The notes beneath the pieces are model-generated. The model did no database searches. It had not been told where the DNA came from and saw nothing but the letters and a program-made list of their open reading frames with translations. Of a stretch of 64,000 nt of DNA, positions 18,799-27,558 are shown in pieces. The stretch is from positions 1 through 64,000 of the forward strand of contig NZ_JACRSU010000005.1 of the NCBI RefSeq assembly GCF_014384785.1. Reading direction: 5' to 3'. The DNA is from Congzhengia minquanensis (GTDB lineage: Bacteria; Bacillota; Clostridia; UBA1381; UBA9506). The position numbers were made by a program, and so were the translations under genes. Each line of letters starts with the position of its first letter. Within the stretch, counting starts at the first letter, position 1.

Positions 18799-20364
18799 TT
18801 ATTTCGGCAAACTTCCAAGGTAACTTAAAACCATTTCAGTCAATTTATCCGCTCCCTGCGGAGTCACGCCTGTTTGTTGCTTCAACGTTTGCCAGTTATA
18901 CACTTCGCCCAAAATGCCCGATAACGCACTTATCAAATCCACTCCGTTCAAAGCGTCTAACCAGTTTAAATTTTTCGCCGCCGTGTCGTTTGCAAGCTCC
19001 ATGCCCTTTGTCGTATTCACTGCCTGCGAATAGTCTTCCTGCGCCATAGGCTCGTCATACATTGCCCCAATATTGTCCGCGCGCTCTGCAGAATTTGTAG
19101 CTGCCACATCTTGTTTCCACTCATTTTCCGCAAACCCCGGCGCATACTTCCGCGCAAGCTCACCATTTAACAACGAAGTAATCAAATCATCTCTCTGTTT
19201 CCTAACATCTAAATTTCCGCTTTCCAGCTGCTGCTCAAAAAGCCGCCCTGTCCTGTCATCATTTACCCGGGTATAATATGCGTCCATATCCTCCTTGTTC
19301 GCGCCGGAATTCAAACCATATTCATTCGCCAGCATACCCCACGCCGTCGCAAGGTCATCCGCTTTAAAGTCACGTGTGTCTTTCCACCGGTCATAGGCCC
19401 GGTCTTCATACTGCTGCCCATACTTTGCCGCATCGTCTAACGCCCGCGCCCGAACTGCCGCCGCCTGGCTCATCACGGCCGGGGAGGCAAGCCCACCGGT
19501 TCGAAACCGCGCCTGGGCCATGTTCGTATTATATTCATCCTCAACCGCCCGGCGGTAAACGTCCATAAAATCCTGATACGCGCGGTCGCCCTTCTGGTCA
19601 TACGAAAAATCCCCATAGTTCATCAAAGCGTTATACGCCTCATCCACGCCCCCGCCATACTTGTCATATGCGTCCTTTAAATAGTCCGTGCTCCGGCGAA
19701 AACCATTGTCCGCTTTCTCTAAAATTTGATCCAGCTTGTTTTTATAAACATATGCTTTCCCATTCGAAATAAAATCCGGCTTCATAACCTGCCCGTTAAT
19801 TTCAACAGTCCCGTTATCCCCATTCCATGAAATATTCATGGGCGTACCTAAGCTGTTTGCATAGTCCCGAACCGCCACCATGCCGTGCTCCTGGGCATAC
19901 TGCCCCACCGCTGCGTCCACTGCGGACTTATCACCAACAAAGGAACGCCCCTCGTCGGAAACGCGCTCGGCTTTTATCAAGGGATTCCCGTCAAACGTAA
20001 CATTTTCACCGTCCCACCCAACTCGTTTGCCGTCAATCCCCAGCTCTTGCTCCAAATAGTTCCGCACACCAAAATCTGCATTTTCATTCCCATTCTGTTG
20101 GCCCACGCTGCCCCCGGCCGTAATATCCTGCGCCAGCGCCGCCGGCTTCCCGCCGCCCCCAGCCGGATTTACCGGCTGAACGGAGGACGGCTGCCCGGTC
20201 AAAGCATTTACATACTGCGCATTGCCTCCTGCCGGCTTTTTCCGGGCAACGTTTGCCTGCACATCGTTTTCCACTGTTTTCGGTTCAAACGCCGCCGCAG
20301 GATTACTCGCCTCAACAACACTTTTACCCTGTTTCTTCAATTCGTCCTCATAACTCCGCATCAC
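18799..20364 (-). CDS. phage structural or virion-internal protein, unknown family
   Basis: 521 residues, no signal peptide. The N-terminus (1-105) is low-complexity, rich in Gly, Ala, Asn, Pro. Residues 110-215 hold two small repeat-like segments (VGWDGENVTFDGNPLI and ISWNGDNGTVEINGQVM), both ending in a Ser/Gly turn. The rest is helical with many Tyr, Asp and Ala, and includes FRTGGLASPAVMSQAAAVRA. Starts with GTG or the ATG just after it, behind AAAGGAGTG. It lies between the nozzle candidate and the polyvalent protein, where podoviruses keep ejection (internal) proteins; that role is inferred from place and composition. Confidence 0.6.
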   Translation of the reverse strand: MMRSYEDELKKQGKSVVEASNPAAAFEPKTVENDVQANVARKKPAGGNAQYVNALTGQPSSVQPVNPAGGGGKPAALAQDITAGGSVGQQNGNENADFGVRNYLEQELGIDGKRVGWDGENVTFDGNPLIKAERVSDEGRSFVGDKSAVDAAVGQYAQEHGMVAVRDYANSLGTPMNISWNGDNGTVEINGQVMKPDFISNGKAYVYKNKLDQILEKADNGFRRSTDYLKDAYDKYGGGVDEAYNALMNYGDFSYDQKGDRAYQDFMDVYRRAVEDEYNTNMAQARFRTGGLASPAVMSQAAAVRARALDDAAKYGQQYEDRAYDRWKDTRDFKADDLATAWGMLANEYGLNSGANKEDMDAYYTRVNDDRTGRLFEQQLESGNLDVRKQRDDLITSLLNGELARKYAPGFAENEWKQDVAATNSAERADNIGAMYDEPMAQEDYSQAVNTTKGMELANDTAAKNLNWLDALNGVDLISALSGILGEVYNWQTLKQQTGVTPQGADKLTEMVLSYLGSLPK

Positions 20365-20450
20365 AAAATCACTCCTTTACTCGTCGAGTCAAAGTCCGCT
20401 ATATCCGTAATTTTTTCAAGCAAACTACCTGTTTTGCTTCACGTCTCCTC

Positions 20451-20570
20451 CGCGTCACGTCAAAGTCCGCTTTCCGTCGGTTTTTCAAAACCAAAAACCT
20501 CCCTGCGCTCCGTTGCCGTTCCTCCTCCCCACAAAGCCTATTCCCCTCCGGGGGCTTTGCGGGGGCCCCA
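20451..20570 (-). repeat. palindromic element, intergenic copy
   Basis: Full-length copy between 18799-20364 and 20593-22542, with a partial copy just before it (about 20389-20440). Its hairpin arms are CCACAAAGCC and GGGGGCTTTGCGGGG. Confidence 0.8.
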
Positions 20571-20592
20571 TCAGGCGGGCTCGTTAAGCAAA

Positions 20593-22542
20593 TTACTTAT
20601 TTTGCTTAACGTCTCCTCCTTGATATAGCGCAAACGAAATCCCTTTCAGTGTAAAAATCCCTTTTCCGCATATGCGAATACAAAATTCATCACATTTCCG
20701 AAACTTAATCGGCACATACCGCACACGCCCGTTCGCAATCTTTGGCGCAGCGGGAACAAATTCCCCGTTGTCTGCCGAAACCAAAATTTCAAAATACCCG
20801 TCGTCGCCTACCGGGTCAAACTCAAAATAAATCCGCGCCGCGTTCATTGACTTTTTCTGAAACGAGAAAAAATATTGCTTCGTGTCTAAACAAAATTCCA
20901 CTGCTTCCCGCACGCTATCCATGCGCCACACAACGCCGCTTTCTTCCAGCGCATACAATTCTCCGCCAAACCAAACAAACTGCTTCGCGGCAAAGTCGTC
21001 ATGCACACTGAAAATCCCTTTGTCAATGTGATACACACAAAGCTCCCGCTTAAAAGCTTCATTTTCTTTCCACGCAAGCGAGCAGAATAATTTTCCGTTA
21101 TCTCCGCCCAAAACGCCCCTTAAATATGTCCGCCCCAACGAATCCGGCAACGGCTGAGGGTAAGACCCCGAAAACGCATACAGCCCGTTTGAAGACAGAA
21201 AATACATTACATTGTCCACCACACAAACTGCCTCGTTCCCCGTCGCTCCCACATCCGCGATGCGCTCCATATAAAAGGCCAGCCCGTCAGAGGAATAAAT
21301 CCGATACATGGCGTCCCGCTTAAATACATAAAGCGCATTGTTAAACGCGCACATGGCCGTCCACTTTCCGGGATCTGCGCTTAAAACAAATCCGGCGCCG
21401 CCCGCGCTCGCAGACGGATTAAAGTTATACCGCTCACCTGAAGCATACGAATAATAAACCGAAACCCCCAGCGTGTCACAGCCAAACAGCCGCCCGCCAA
21501 AAGCCGCGCCAAAAACCATGGGCGGGCTGATAAACAGAAGCTCAACGTCGTTCCAATACCAATTCAAATTGTCATTTCCGGCTACAAACCCAGCGCAAAA
21601 ATTGCCTGAAATCGAGGGCCGAGGCTCTTCTTCTCCTTCGGGAATGATTGCATTTTCCAAAAAATATTGCGATAAATTTAAAACCTTTTCGCCGGTTATG
21701 GTATAAGCCGAAAAATCAATACAAATATAATACTCAGAATACGGCTCCAAATTGTCTTGGCCATATAAAATTTCATTCTCATTTTCGTCCACGAAATACA
21801 CCCGGTCCATCACCATATAAACATCATCGGGAATCGGACAGCGATATTCTTCACGCACTGTTCCGTCGAGCTTTCCATATCGGCAATACAAATTCATCTT
21901 AAATGAAAGCCCAGTATAAAAATCCCCCGCGGCAAACCTGCTCTCAAACTCCACACACGGCACGGCAGAATTCAAATTTCCCCGCCTATCAGCTTCAAAT
22001 TTCACACGAATAGAATTGTTGCCAACCACAAATGGTTCGTGGGAATAATTATAACTTTTACTCCCATTAAATTTTTTATCAAAAGGTTCCGCAACCGAAG
22101 CAGTATTGACCTCCGCCGAATAGGCAGGCTTTCCGTTTTCCTCTTCCGTCGTAACCGTAATGGCTTCCATATTGGGAAACAAAACATAATCGCCCATATA
22201 TTCCATCATATAAGAAACGCCACTAAAGTCAACCGCACTGGTTCCCGAAACCTCCTCCCCCCGATAAATAAACTCCCCGTCCTGCGTAATCCCTGTAACG
22301 AGATAATCGTCTTCTAAATCTGTGTCGCCGCAAATCAGCCTCATAGCGCTTTGCGTTTCCGTCTCCAACGGATAAATCTTCTCCCTGCTTTTGCGCGTGG
22401 CTGCAAACGGAAACGTCTCACAATCCATGTTTTTCATTTCCGACAGCTGAAAATCATTAATCTTCGCCGTGCGGTTCACCCCATAAAACGCCGAAATTTC
22501 CTTTTCCGAAACCCGGCTCCCCTGCATCTTCGGAAGAATCAT
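20593..22542 (-). CDS. probable beta-propeller virion protein (nozzle/DNA-stabilisation type)
   Basis: 649 residues, acidic and rich in Tyr, Phe and Gly. After an N-terminal NDFQLSEMKNMDCETFP, a segment also seen in phage stabilisation proteins, come repeated beta blades with aromatic-Gly turns. Examples are FNNALYVFKRDAMYRIY, VDNVMYFLSSNGLYAFSG and WFGGELYALEES (residues 400-560). A beta-sandwich follows to the end. Podoviruses carry such propellers below the portal (T7 gp12, P22 gp10 classes). It follows the capsid gene and starts at ATG 22542 behind AAGGTGGTG. No close family is recognised; propeller and role are inferred. Confidence 0.6.
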   Translation of the reverse strand: MILPKMQGSRVSEKEISAFYGVNRTAKINDFQLSEMKNMDCETFPFAATRKSREKIYPLETETQSAMRLICGDTDLEDDYLVTGITQDGEFIYRGEEVSGTSAVDFSGVSYMMEYMGDYVLFPNMEAITVTTEEENGKPAYSAEVNTASVAEPFDKKFNGSKSYNYSHEPFVVGNNSIRVKFEADRRGNLNSAVPCVEFESRFAAGDFYTGLSFKMNLYCRYGKLDGTVREEYRCPIPDDVYMVMDRVYFVDENENEILYGQDNLEPYSEYYICIDFSAYTITGEKVLNLSQYFLENAIIPEGEEEPRPSISGNFCAGFVAGNDNLNWYWNDVELLFISPPMVFGAAFGGRLFGCDTLGVSVYYSYASGERYNFNPSASAGGAGFVLSADPGKWTAMCAFNNALYVFKRDAMYRIYSSDGLAFYMERIADVGATGNEAVCVVDNVMYFLSSNGLYAFSGSYPQPLPDSLGRTYLRGVLGGDNGKLFCSLAWKENEAFKRELCVYHIDKGIFSVHDDFAAKQFVWFGGELYALEESGVVWRMDSVREAVEFCLDTKQYFFSFQKKSMNAARIYFEFDPVGDDGYFEILVSADNGEFVPAAPKIANGRVRYVPIKFRKCDEFCIRICGKGIFTLKGISFALYQGGDVKQNK

Positions 22543-22608
22543 AAAATCACCACCTTAGTAAAAAAGGGCAGACGCCGCACACGGCCAACGTCCGCCCTAA
22601 CGCCACTT

Positions 22609-22698
22609 CGTCGGAGCAAAGTTCACTTTGCTCCTCCTCTTTCCCACAAAGCTGCGCTTTTCGGGAACCCTTTTTTCAAGTCGCTTTGCGGGGACCCC
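22609..22698 (-). repeat. palindromic element, short copy
   Basis: Lies directly after the capsid stop codon. Has the CGTCGGAGCAAAGTTC entry and CCCACAAAGC/GCTTTGCGGGG arms, with a second half-arm between them. Confidence 0.7.
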
Positions 22699-22714
22699 AT
22701 CGCCACACTGCCCC

Positions 22715-23680
22715 TTATAGGGTCATTGTGGCCGCACTCTCAATTCTCACCATATTCAGCTGGTTTAAAATCTCCGCCGTGTGGGTTGCTTTCCAGCCCT
22801 GGGTGCCTCTCTGGTCTAACGGGTCGGTAGAACCGCCAGAACCCAGCTGCTTCACAATCATTTTCAGGCCGCCGCCCGAAATCTCCGTCACGCCGTAAGC
22901 GTCCGCACCAATCACCAGGGTAGCAAACACGTCAATCTTCGTGGCATCGTTTCCGCTGGTTGTGGGCGCGCCCGCTTTTTTAAACACGGTGGCCTCCGAA
23001 CTCTCCACAAAACGAATGCCATAAAGGGTTCCAATCTCCCCGGCATACAAATCCTTGTTGTCATAGTTCTTCACGTCAATCCACTCGCTGTCACTCATTA
23101 AATCAAACCCAACAAAGGGATGCACAATAGCAACATATGCTCCATTAATCTTAGACGCATTGTTGTTTTTCAAAATCGCCGCCGCACGCTTCACGTCCGA
23201 AACCTTTAAGGTGTTCGCCGCAGCAGTCAGAGCAGAACGCGAAGCGCCGCCCCCGGCATATAAAACGTTGGTTCCTGCCGCTAAAATCTGTGCGGTCAGA
23301 AAATCTAATGTTTCCGCCGCGTTCTGCGATAAAATCTTGTTGTTCTCAGTCACAACCGGGTCAATTGCCGAGAGTTCCAGCAAATCAGAGGTGGTAATAT
23401 AAGCGCCATACTGCTTCACAGTTGCTTCAACCTCTGTAATGTTCATGCTGCTTCCGTCCGGCGTTACACCTTCTGTTAAAGCAGTTGTAGCTTTTGCCAG
23501 CTTCGAGAATTTTCTGAAATTAATCTTCTTGCCGCTTCCCTTTGGAATGGGCTTTTTCTGTCCAAACTGGTTATGAACCAAATTGGGCTTTGCATTCGCC
23601 AAAAGCTGTTTTTCGTAATAGGTCTGAATTGTGGGGCTTAACGTACTTGTCCCCGTTGTATTTGTCTTATAATCTGCCAA
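22715..23680 (-). CDS. N4-gp56-type major capsid protein
   Basis: 321 residues, the usual length for this HK97-fold family. Typical parts are the N-terminal TIQTYYEKQLLANAKP, the FRKFSKLAKATTALTEGVTP stretch and VTVKQYGAYITTSDLLELSA-like spine helix (here EATVKQYGAYITTSDLLE). Others are AIVHPFVGFDLMSD and the C-terminal TAEILNQLNMVRIE. It forms the icosahedral shell. Translation starts at TTG 23680 behind GAGGAG. It lies after the scaffold gene, as in other phages. Confidence 0.92.
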   Translation of the reverse strand: MADYKTNTTGTSTLSPTIQTYYEKQLLANAKPNLVHNQFGQKKPIPKGSGKKINFRKFSKLAKATTALTEGVTPDGSSMNITEVEATVKQYGAYITTSDLLELSAIDPVVTENNKILSQNAAETLDFLTAQILAAGTNVLYAGGGASRSALTAAANTLKVSDVKRAAAILKNNNASKINGAYVAIVHPFVGFDLMSDSEWIDVKNYDNKDLYAGEIGTLYGIRFVESSEATVFKKAGAPTTSGNDATKIDVFATLVIGADAYGVTEISGGGLKMIVKQLGSGGSTDPLDQRGTQGWKATHTAEILNQLNMVRIESAATMTL

Positions 23681-23723
23681 TTTGTTCTCACTCCTCTAAA
23701 ATCTAAAATTCTACCTTTTCTCT

Positions 23724-23913
23724 CGTCGGAGCAAACTACGCTCCGTTCGAAATTTCCTTGCGAAAATTTCTTACAACGCTTCGTTGCTCCTCCTCTCCCC
23801 AAAACGCGCTAAGAACGCGTTTTTGGGGCCCCATTGTTCCCCTCCGGGGGCTTCGCACCCGTTCCGAGTACAGGCGGGAGCCCTACGCGTTTTGCGGGGG
23901 CTCTCTTTCCCTT
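23724..23913 (-). repeat. palindromic element, composite copy
   Basis: Starts with CGTCGGAGCAAAC and contains CCCCAAAACGCG/CGCGTTTTTGGGG arms, then a shared tail GTTCCGAGTACAGGCGGGAG that recurs at about 25973 and, with one change, at 29792. Confidence 0.75.
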
Positions 23914-23935
23914 AAAACTCTACCTTTTCTCCCCG

Positions 23936-24042
23936 CGCGTCAGGCCAAAGTCCGCTTCTCTCAAGTTTTTCTTACAAAAAAACTTTCGCTCCGCTCCCTT
24001 GCCCTTCCTTCTTCCCACAAAGCATTCGCTTTGCGGGAGCCC
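23936..24042 (-). repeat. palindromic element, reference copy
   Basis: Cleanest copy: GCGTCAGGCCAAAGTCCGC, a T/A-rich inner hairpin, CGCTCCGCTCCCTTGCCC, then TCCCACAAAGC-attc-GCTTTGCGGGA. Confidence 0.85.
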
Positions 24043-24067
24043 TAAAATGAGCTCCATTCACTTTGTT

Positions 24068-25228
24068 CTAAAACTCTACCTTTTCTCCTCTTAACACTCT
24101 ATTCTGAATATCAAGTATATCCTTATCACTCATTTTGGCAAAATCCGGCGGTTTTCGCTCCGCTTTCACTCTGCCTGCAACACCGCCCTCAACCGGCCTT
24201 ACAGCCTGCGCGCCAAACTGCTTTGCCGAATCCGTAAAAGACGGCTCTTTCTGCCCGCCTGAGGAAGCCTGCGCGCCGCCATAAATAGTACGATACGCCA
24301 CTTCCACCGCTCTGTCCGGCATCTGCGAATATAAAGAAAACACAATCTTTGCAAATTCCGGGTTTTCCATGGCGCTGTCTAATGCAAAAGACGGGTCATG
24401 TTTCGAAACCTCCGCCCCCTGCCGGCGAATGTTCGCCACAACCTCCCTTGCCTGCGCCTGTTTTGCTTGACGGTCAAGCTGTGCTTTATACCCGTCGCGT
24501 TCTGCCTCTGCGGCTTTCACCGCCGCATAGCTTTCAGGGTCTTCCTCACCCCGCTGCTGTGCTTCCAACATCAGTTTCCTGCGCGAAAGCTCTCTGTGTG
24601 CGTCCTCTTTCGAAACTCCCAAAAGGTCGCCCAAATCAGAAAGCAAAGAATCATATTCCATATTTTTCGATTCCTGCTCCCGCATCATCTTACCATATCG
24701 CTTGTTCCAGGCGTTGTCAAACACCCGCTGATATTCTTCCTGTGTGTGAAACACACGAAACGGCTGCGCACTTCCTTCTTCTGTTCCACCAGCTCCCGCA
24801 TTTTGTGCTTCTCCCGTCTCTTCCGGCGTTTGGGCAAATTCAGCCGATTCGCCGTCTGCGGTTATCTTTTCCGCATCTTCTTTTTCCAAAAATTTGTCTT
24901 TTCCGTCTTTGGGCACAGGCGAATCCCCGGCACTTTCGCTTGCAATAAATTCATTTGCTTCCTCGGCGTCAGAATAAACTCCGCTTTCTCGGTTTTCCCT
25001 GCCGGAAAGAAAAGCGCCCGCTCCGTTATTCTTCCTTTTTCCCACAAAGCTGCCGCTTTGCGGGACCCCTGCGCTTTCGTTCGCAATAAATTCATTTGCT
25101 TCCTCAAGCGTTAATTTGCCGCTGTCCACCAAATCAAACAAATTTTCGCTGCTAACCTCTTGTTTTTCTTCCTGAACCTCATTTTGCTCCATGCCGTTTT
25201 CCGGCACGTTTTTTTCAGTATGTTCCAT
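24068..25228 (-). CDS. phage scaffold protein
   Basis: 386 residues from ATG 25228 (a TTG start at 25264 lacks a ribosome site). Strongly acidic, Glu/Gln/Ala-rich, with a long coiled-coil region (about 165-290) containing AEAERDGYKAQLDRQAKQAQ, and a basic C-terminus; these features and the place just before the major capsid gene mark a scaffold. An unusual block near residues 50-100 is an in-frame palindromic repeat copy, flanked by the duplicated segment EEANEFIA[NS]ESAG. The remaining protein reads as a normal scaffold, so the insert is probably tolerated. Confidence 0.8.
   Translation of the reverse strand: MEHTEKNVPENGMEQNEVQEEKQEVSSENLFDLVDSGKLTLEEANEFIANESAGVPQSGSFVGKRKNNGAGAFLSGRENRESGVYSDAEEANEFIASESAGDSPVPKDGKDKFLEKEDAEKITADGESAEFAQTPEETGEAQNAGAGGTEEGSAQPFRVFHTQEEYQRVFDNAWNKRYGKMMREQESKNMEYDSLLSDLGDLLGVSKEDAHRELSRRKLMLEAQQRGEEDPESYAAVKAAEAERDGYKAQLDRQAKQAQAREVVANIRRQGAEVSKHDPSFALDSAMENPEFAKIVFSLYSQMPDRAVEVAYRTIYGGAQASSGGQKEPSFTDSAKQFGAQAVRPVEGGVAGRVKAERKPPDFAKMSDKDILDIQNRVLRGEKVEF
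24967..25070 (-). repeat. palindromic element copy inside the scaffold gene
   Basis: Has the family entry (GTCAGAATAAACTCCGC), CGCTCCGTTATTC middle and TCCCACAAAGC/GCTTTGCGGGA arms. It lies between two imperfect direct repeats of about 38 bp whose starts are exactly 141 bp (47 codons) apart, so frame is kept. Confidence 0.8.
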
Positions 25229-25250
25229 ACCGCTGCTACCACCTTTCCCC

Positions 25251-25559
25251 TCACGAAATCTCAACCGATTTCTTCTCCCTCGCTTTAATCATTGCGTCCA
25301 CTTTCTTTTTCTGCGCAATCGCATTGTCCAACACCTCTGCCAGTTCTTTTGGAATCCGCACGGTCTCTCCGCACCGAATCTGATAAACCTTACCATTCAC
25401 ACAGGCTTCCATCGTGTCGTCGTTCGTCAGCAAATTCATAGGCAAACAATAGTCCACCCGGTTGTCTTCCGCCGCTGTTTCAAACGATTCGGCCTCCTCT
25501 GTCCCTGTTGCCGTTACATTCGTTTCTTCCGCTTTTGTTTCTGTCTTTGCTTTTGCCAT
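25251..25559 (-). CDS. small phage head-region protein, unknown
   Basis: 102 residues, starting at ATG 25559 behind GAGGAGG. The first 35 residues are Ala/Thr/Glu-rich and disordered; the remainder has an alpha/beta pattern with MEACVNGKVYQIRCGETV and a basic end. It sits between large terminase and scaffold and is probably a head accessory protein, but I recognise no family. Confidence 0.65.
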   Translation of the reverse strand: MAKAKTETKAEETNVTATGTEEAESFETAAEDNRVDYCLPMNLLTNDDTMEACVNGKVYQIRCGETVRIPKELAEVLDNAIAQKKKVDAMIKAREKKSVEIS

Positions 25560-25656
25560 AATTAAAACCTCCTCAATTTTTTATTAACTCCCTCTGTAAA
25601 GTTATATTTACCTTTGTAAGGTTAAGTTTTGCCATTTTCTAGTTAATCCGCCAACG

Positions 25657-25994
25657 GGCGTCGCCACAAGCTACGCCTGCTCGTTTTTGCCAAAACCGCA
25701 AAAGCTTCGCTTGCTCCGCTGTTGAGCGGTTCGCGTCTCGCCAATCGCGCAGCACTTTGCTTGCGCTCTTGAGGCGCTATCACATGGGCGCTATTTGCAA
25801 AATTAAAAATTTTGATAGCGCTCCATCCTCTTTCCCGCGTCAGGCCAAAGTCCACTTTGCTACGTTTTGCTATTCGCAAAACCTCCGCACGTTTCCTTGC
25901 CCTTCCTTCTCCCCACAAAGCATTCGCTTCGCGGGGACCCCATTATTATTCCCTCCGGGGGCTTTGCACCCGTTCCGAGTACAGGCGGGAGCCC
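25657..25994 (-). repeat. composite repeat: B-type palindrome plus A-type element
   Basis: Left part (to 25830) ends in a long palindrome, GGGCGCTAT..AAAATTAAAAATTTT..ATAGCGCTCC. The A-type element follows at 25836-25941, then the shared tail ending in GGAGCCCTAA. The same left part recurs at 29655-29762 and, diverged, at 29829-30003. Confidence 0.85.
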
Positions 25995-26010
25995 TAATCC
26001 CCAAGGGGAT

Positions 26011-26131
26011 TTCGTCGAGACAAATTCTGCTTTTGTCAGTTTTGCTATTCGCAAACCCTCCCTTCGCTCCATTGTCTCTCCTCTATCCCACAAAGCCTAT
26101 TTCCCTCCGGGGGCTTTGTGGGACCCCCTAA
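26011..26131 (-). repeat. palindromic element abutting terL stop
   Basis: A-type copy with CCCACAAAGCC/GGGGGCTTTGTGGGA arms; its end lies within the terL stop codon region (26128). Confidence 0.8.
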
Positions 26132-27558
26132 TCTGATAACGGATTATAGATATACTCCTTCTGCTCCTCGGCCACGGGCACGGAAATGGGATTCACCATA
26201 CACATATACCGCGTCTCGTCATAAACGTGGTCCTCCGCCTTTGTGTCCACGTCCTCCACGTCCAGCTCGTCATAACAAAGGGCCGGCACCGTGCGGATGA
26301 AGGCCTTGCACGTATTAAAAACATAAAGATAAGGCCGCCCGTCCTCTCCAAACCGAAACCGCCGGTGCAGCTGCATCTTCCCAGCCATACGGTCATGCTT
26401 TCCTTTTTCCCACACAACGCCGAAACGCTCCATCTGACTCACAATCGACCCGGCCGACCCGTGAGAATCGTCCCAAATGGCAGGGTCCGCAACGCCGAAA
26501 ATCGTTCGCCCCGACTCATACTTGTCCTCAATTTCTTTTATTTTTGCCGCAATCACATCAGGCGACCACTGCACACCGCAGTTCGGCTCTCCCGTGCAGC
26601 CATAAAGCTCACGATACCGGTAAAGCCGCCCGTCCGGGTCTGCGGCCCACCAGCCAACAGAAAACGGACGGGAAAACCCAAAGTCAAACGACCGATACCG
26701 CCGCCACGTATTCGGAATTTCAAACGGCGCAATCACATGGGTAAACCGCCGGTCAATATAGTGGGCCGCATCGTCGCGGAACTCTGTAAACACCTGCCCT
26801 GAAAACGAATCCCAGTCGCCGTATAATAACGCCTTTTTTAAAGCCTCCGGCAGCGTTCCCAAACGCGCCACATAATCGGGGTCGTTGTCTAACAAAGACG
26901 GATTATCAAACACCGTTGCCGGCACAAAACAAGAAGAAACAGAATAATTTTTTCCCTCAATCGAAATTTCCCGCACGTACCGCTTCAGCGGTTCTTTCCC
27001 AGCAATATAGCGTTCTTTCACCCAACCGTGTCCAATGCCGCCGGGGTTGCAGGTCATACGCATATAAACCCGCGTTCCGGGCCCCTGGGGGCGGTTACGA
27101 GACCGCAAAGCCTCAAACTCGTCATAGGTAAAATGGGTCAGCTCGTCAATGCCGATAAAATCAAAGTTCCGCCCCTGATACTTGTTTTTGTCCCGCTTGT
27201 TATACATCGAGCCGAAAGAAATCTTAGCCCCCGACGGGAACCGCCAAACATGCTCCTGGGCGTTATACCGCGCCCCCGGAAACGCGGACGGGTAATAGGT
27301 AAAACTCTTGTCAATCAAAGCCGAAAGCTCAGGATAAGATTTTCTCACAATCAAAGCGCGATAATGCGGAATCCCAACCTGCCGCAGCGCTTCAATCACC
27401 AAAGCCTCGCTCTTTCCGCCTCCCGCCGCCCCGCCGTAACAAACTTCGTCCTCTGTCCGCCGCATAAATGCAATCTGCTTTTTCTGCGGTTTCCAAACCA
27501 CGCCTGTCGAAATTTTGCTGCCTCCGTTTTGCTCACGCAAACCAAACATCCGTTCCAT
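26128..27558 (-). CDS. terL: terminase large subunit
   Basis: 476 residues. The ATPase has Walker A GGAAGGGKSEAL (about 45-56) and Walker B FDFIGIDELTHF. The C-terminal nuclease shows acidic residues in VADPAIWDDSHG and in the late EDVDTKAEDHVYDETRY, as in Terminase_6-type enzymes. It pumps DNA into the prohead at the portal and cuts the concatemer. The ATG overlaps the portal stop (ATGA), so translation is coupled; here the portal gene comes before terL in the operon, after the small subunit, which is less common than terS-terL-portal. Confidence 0.93.
   Translation of the reverse strand: MERMFGLREQNGGSKISTGVVWKPQKKQIAFMRRTEDEVCYGGAAGGGKSEALVIEALRQVGIPHYRALIVRKSYPELSALIDKSFTYYPSAFPGARYNAQEHVWRFPSGAKISFGSMYNKRDKNKYQGRNFDFIGIDELTHFTYDEFEALRSRNRPQGPGTRVYMRMTCNPGGIGHGWVKERYIAGKEPLKRYVREISIEGKNYSVSSCFVPATVFDNPSLLDNDPDYVARLGTLPEALKKALLYGDWDSFSGQVFTEFRDDAAHYIDRRFTHVIAPFEIPNTWRRYRSFDFGFSRPFSVGWWAADPDGRLYRYRELYGCTGEPNCGVQWSPDVIAAKIKEIEDKYESGRTIFGVADPAIWDDSHGSAGSIVSQMERFGVVWEKGKHDRMAGKMQLHRRFRFGEDGRPYLYVFNTCKAFIRTVPALCYDELDVEDVDTKAEDHVYDETRYMCMVNPISVPVAEEQKEYIYNPLSD

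Noticed and set aside
22351-22830. 159-residue plus-strand open frame
   Set aside because: Antisense to the capsid end, a repeat and the propeller gene; composition is that of a shadow frame.
25643-26093. Open frames inside the composite repeats (short Arg/Lys/Gly-rich products)
   Set aside because: They reflect the repeated element read without stops; similar products recur at each copy and none has a good start.
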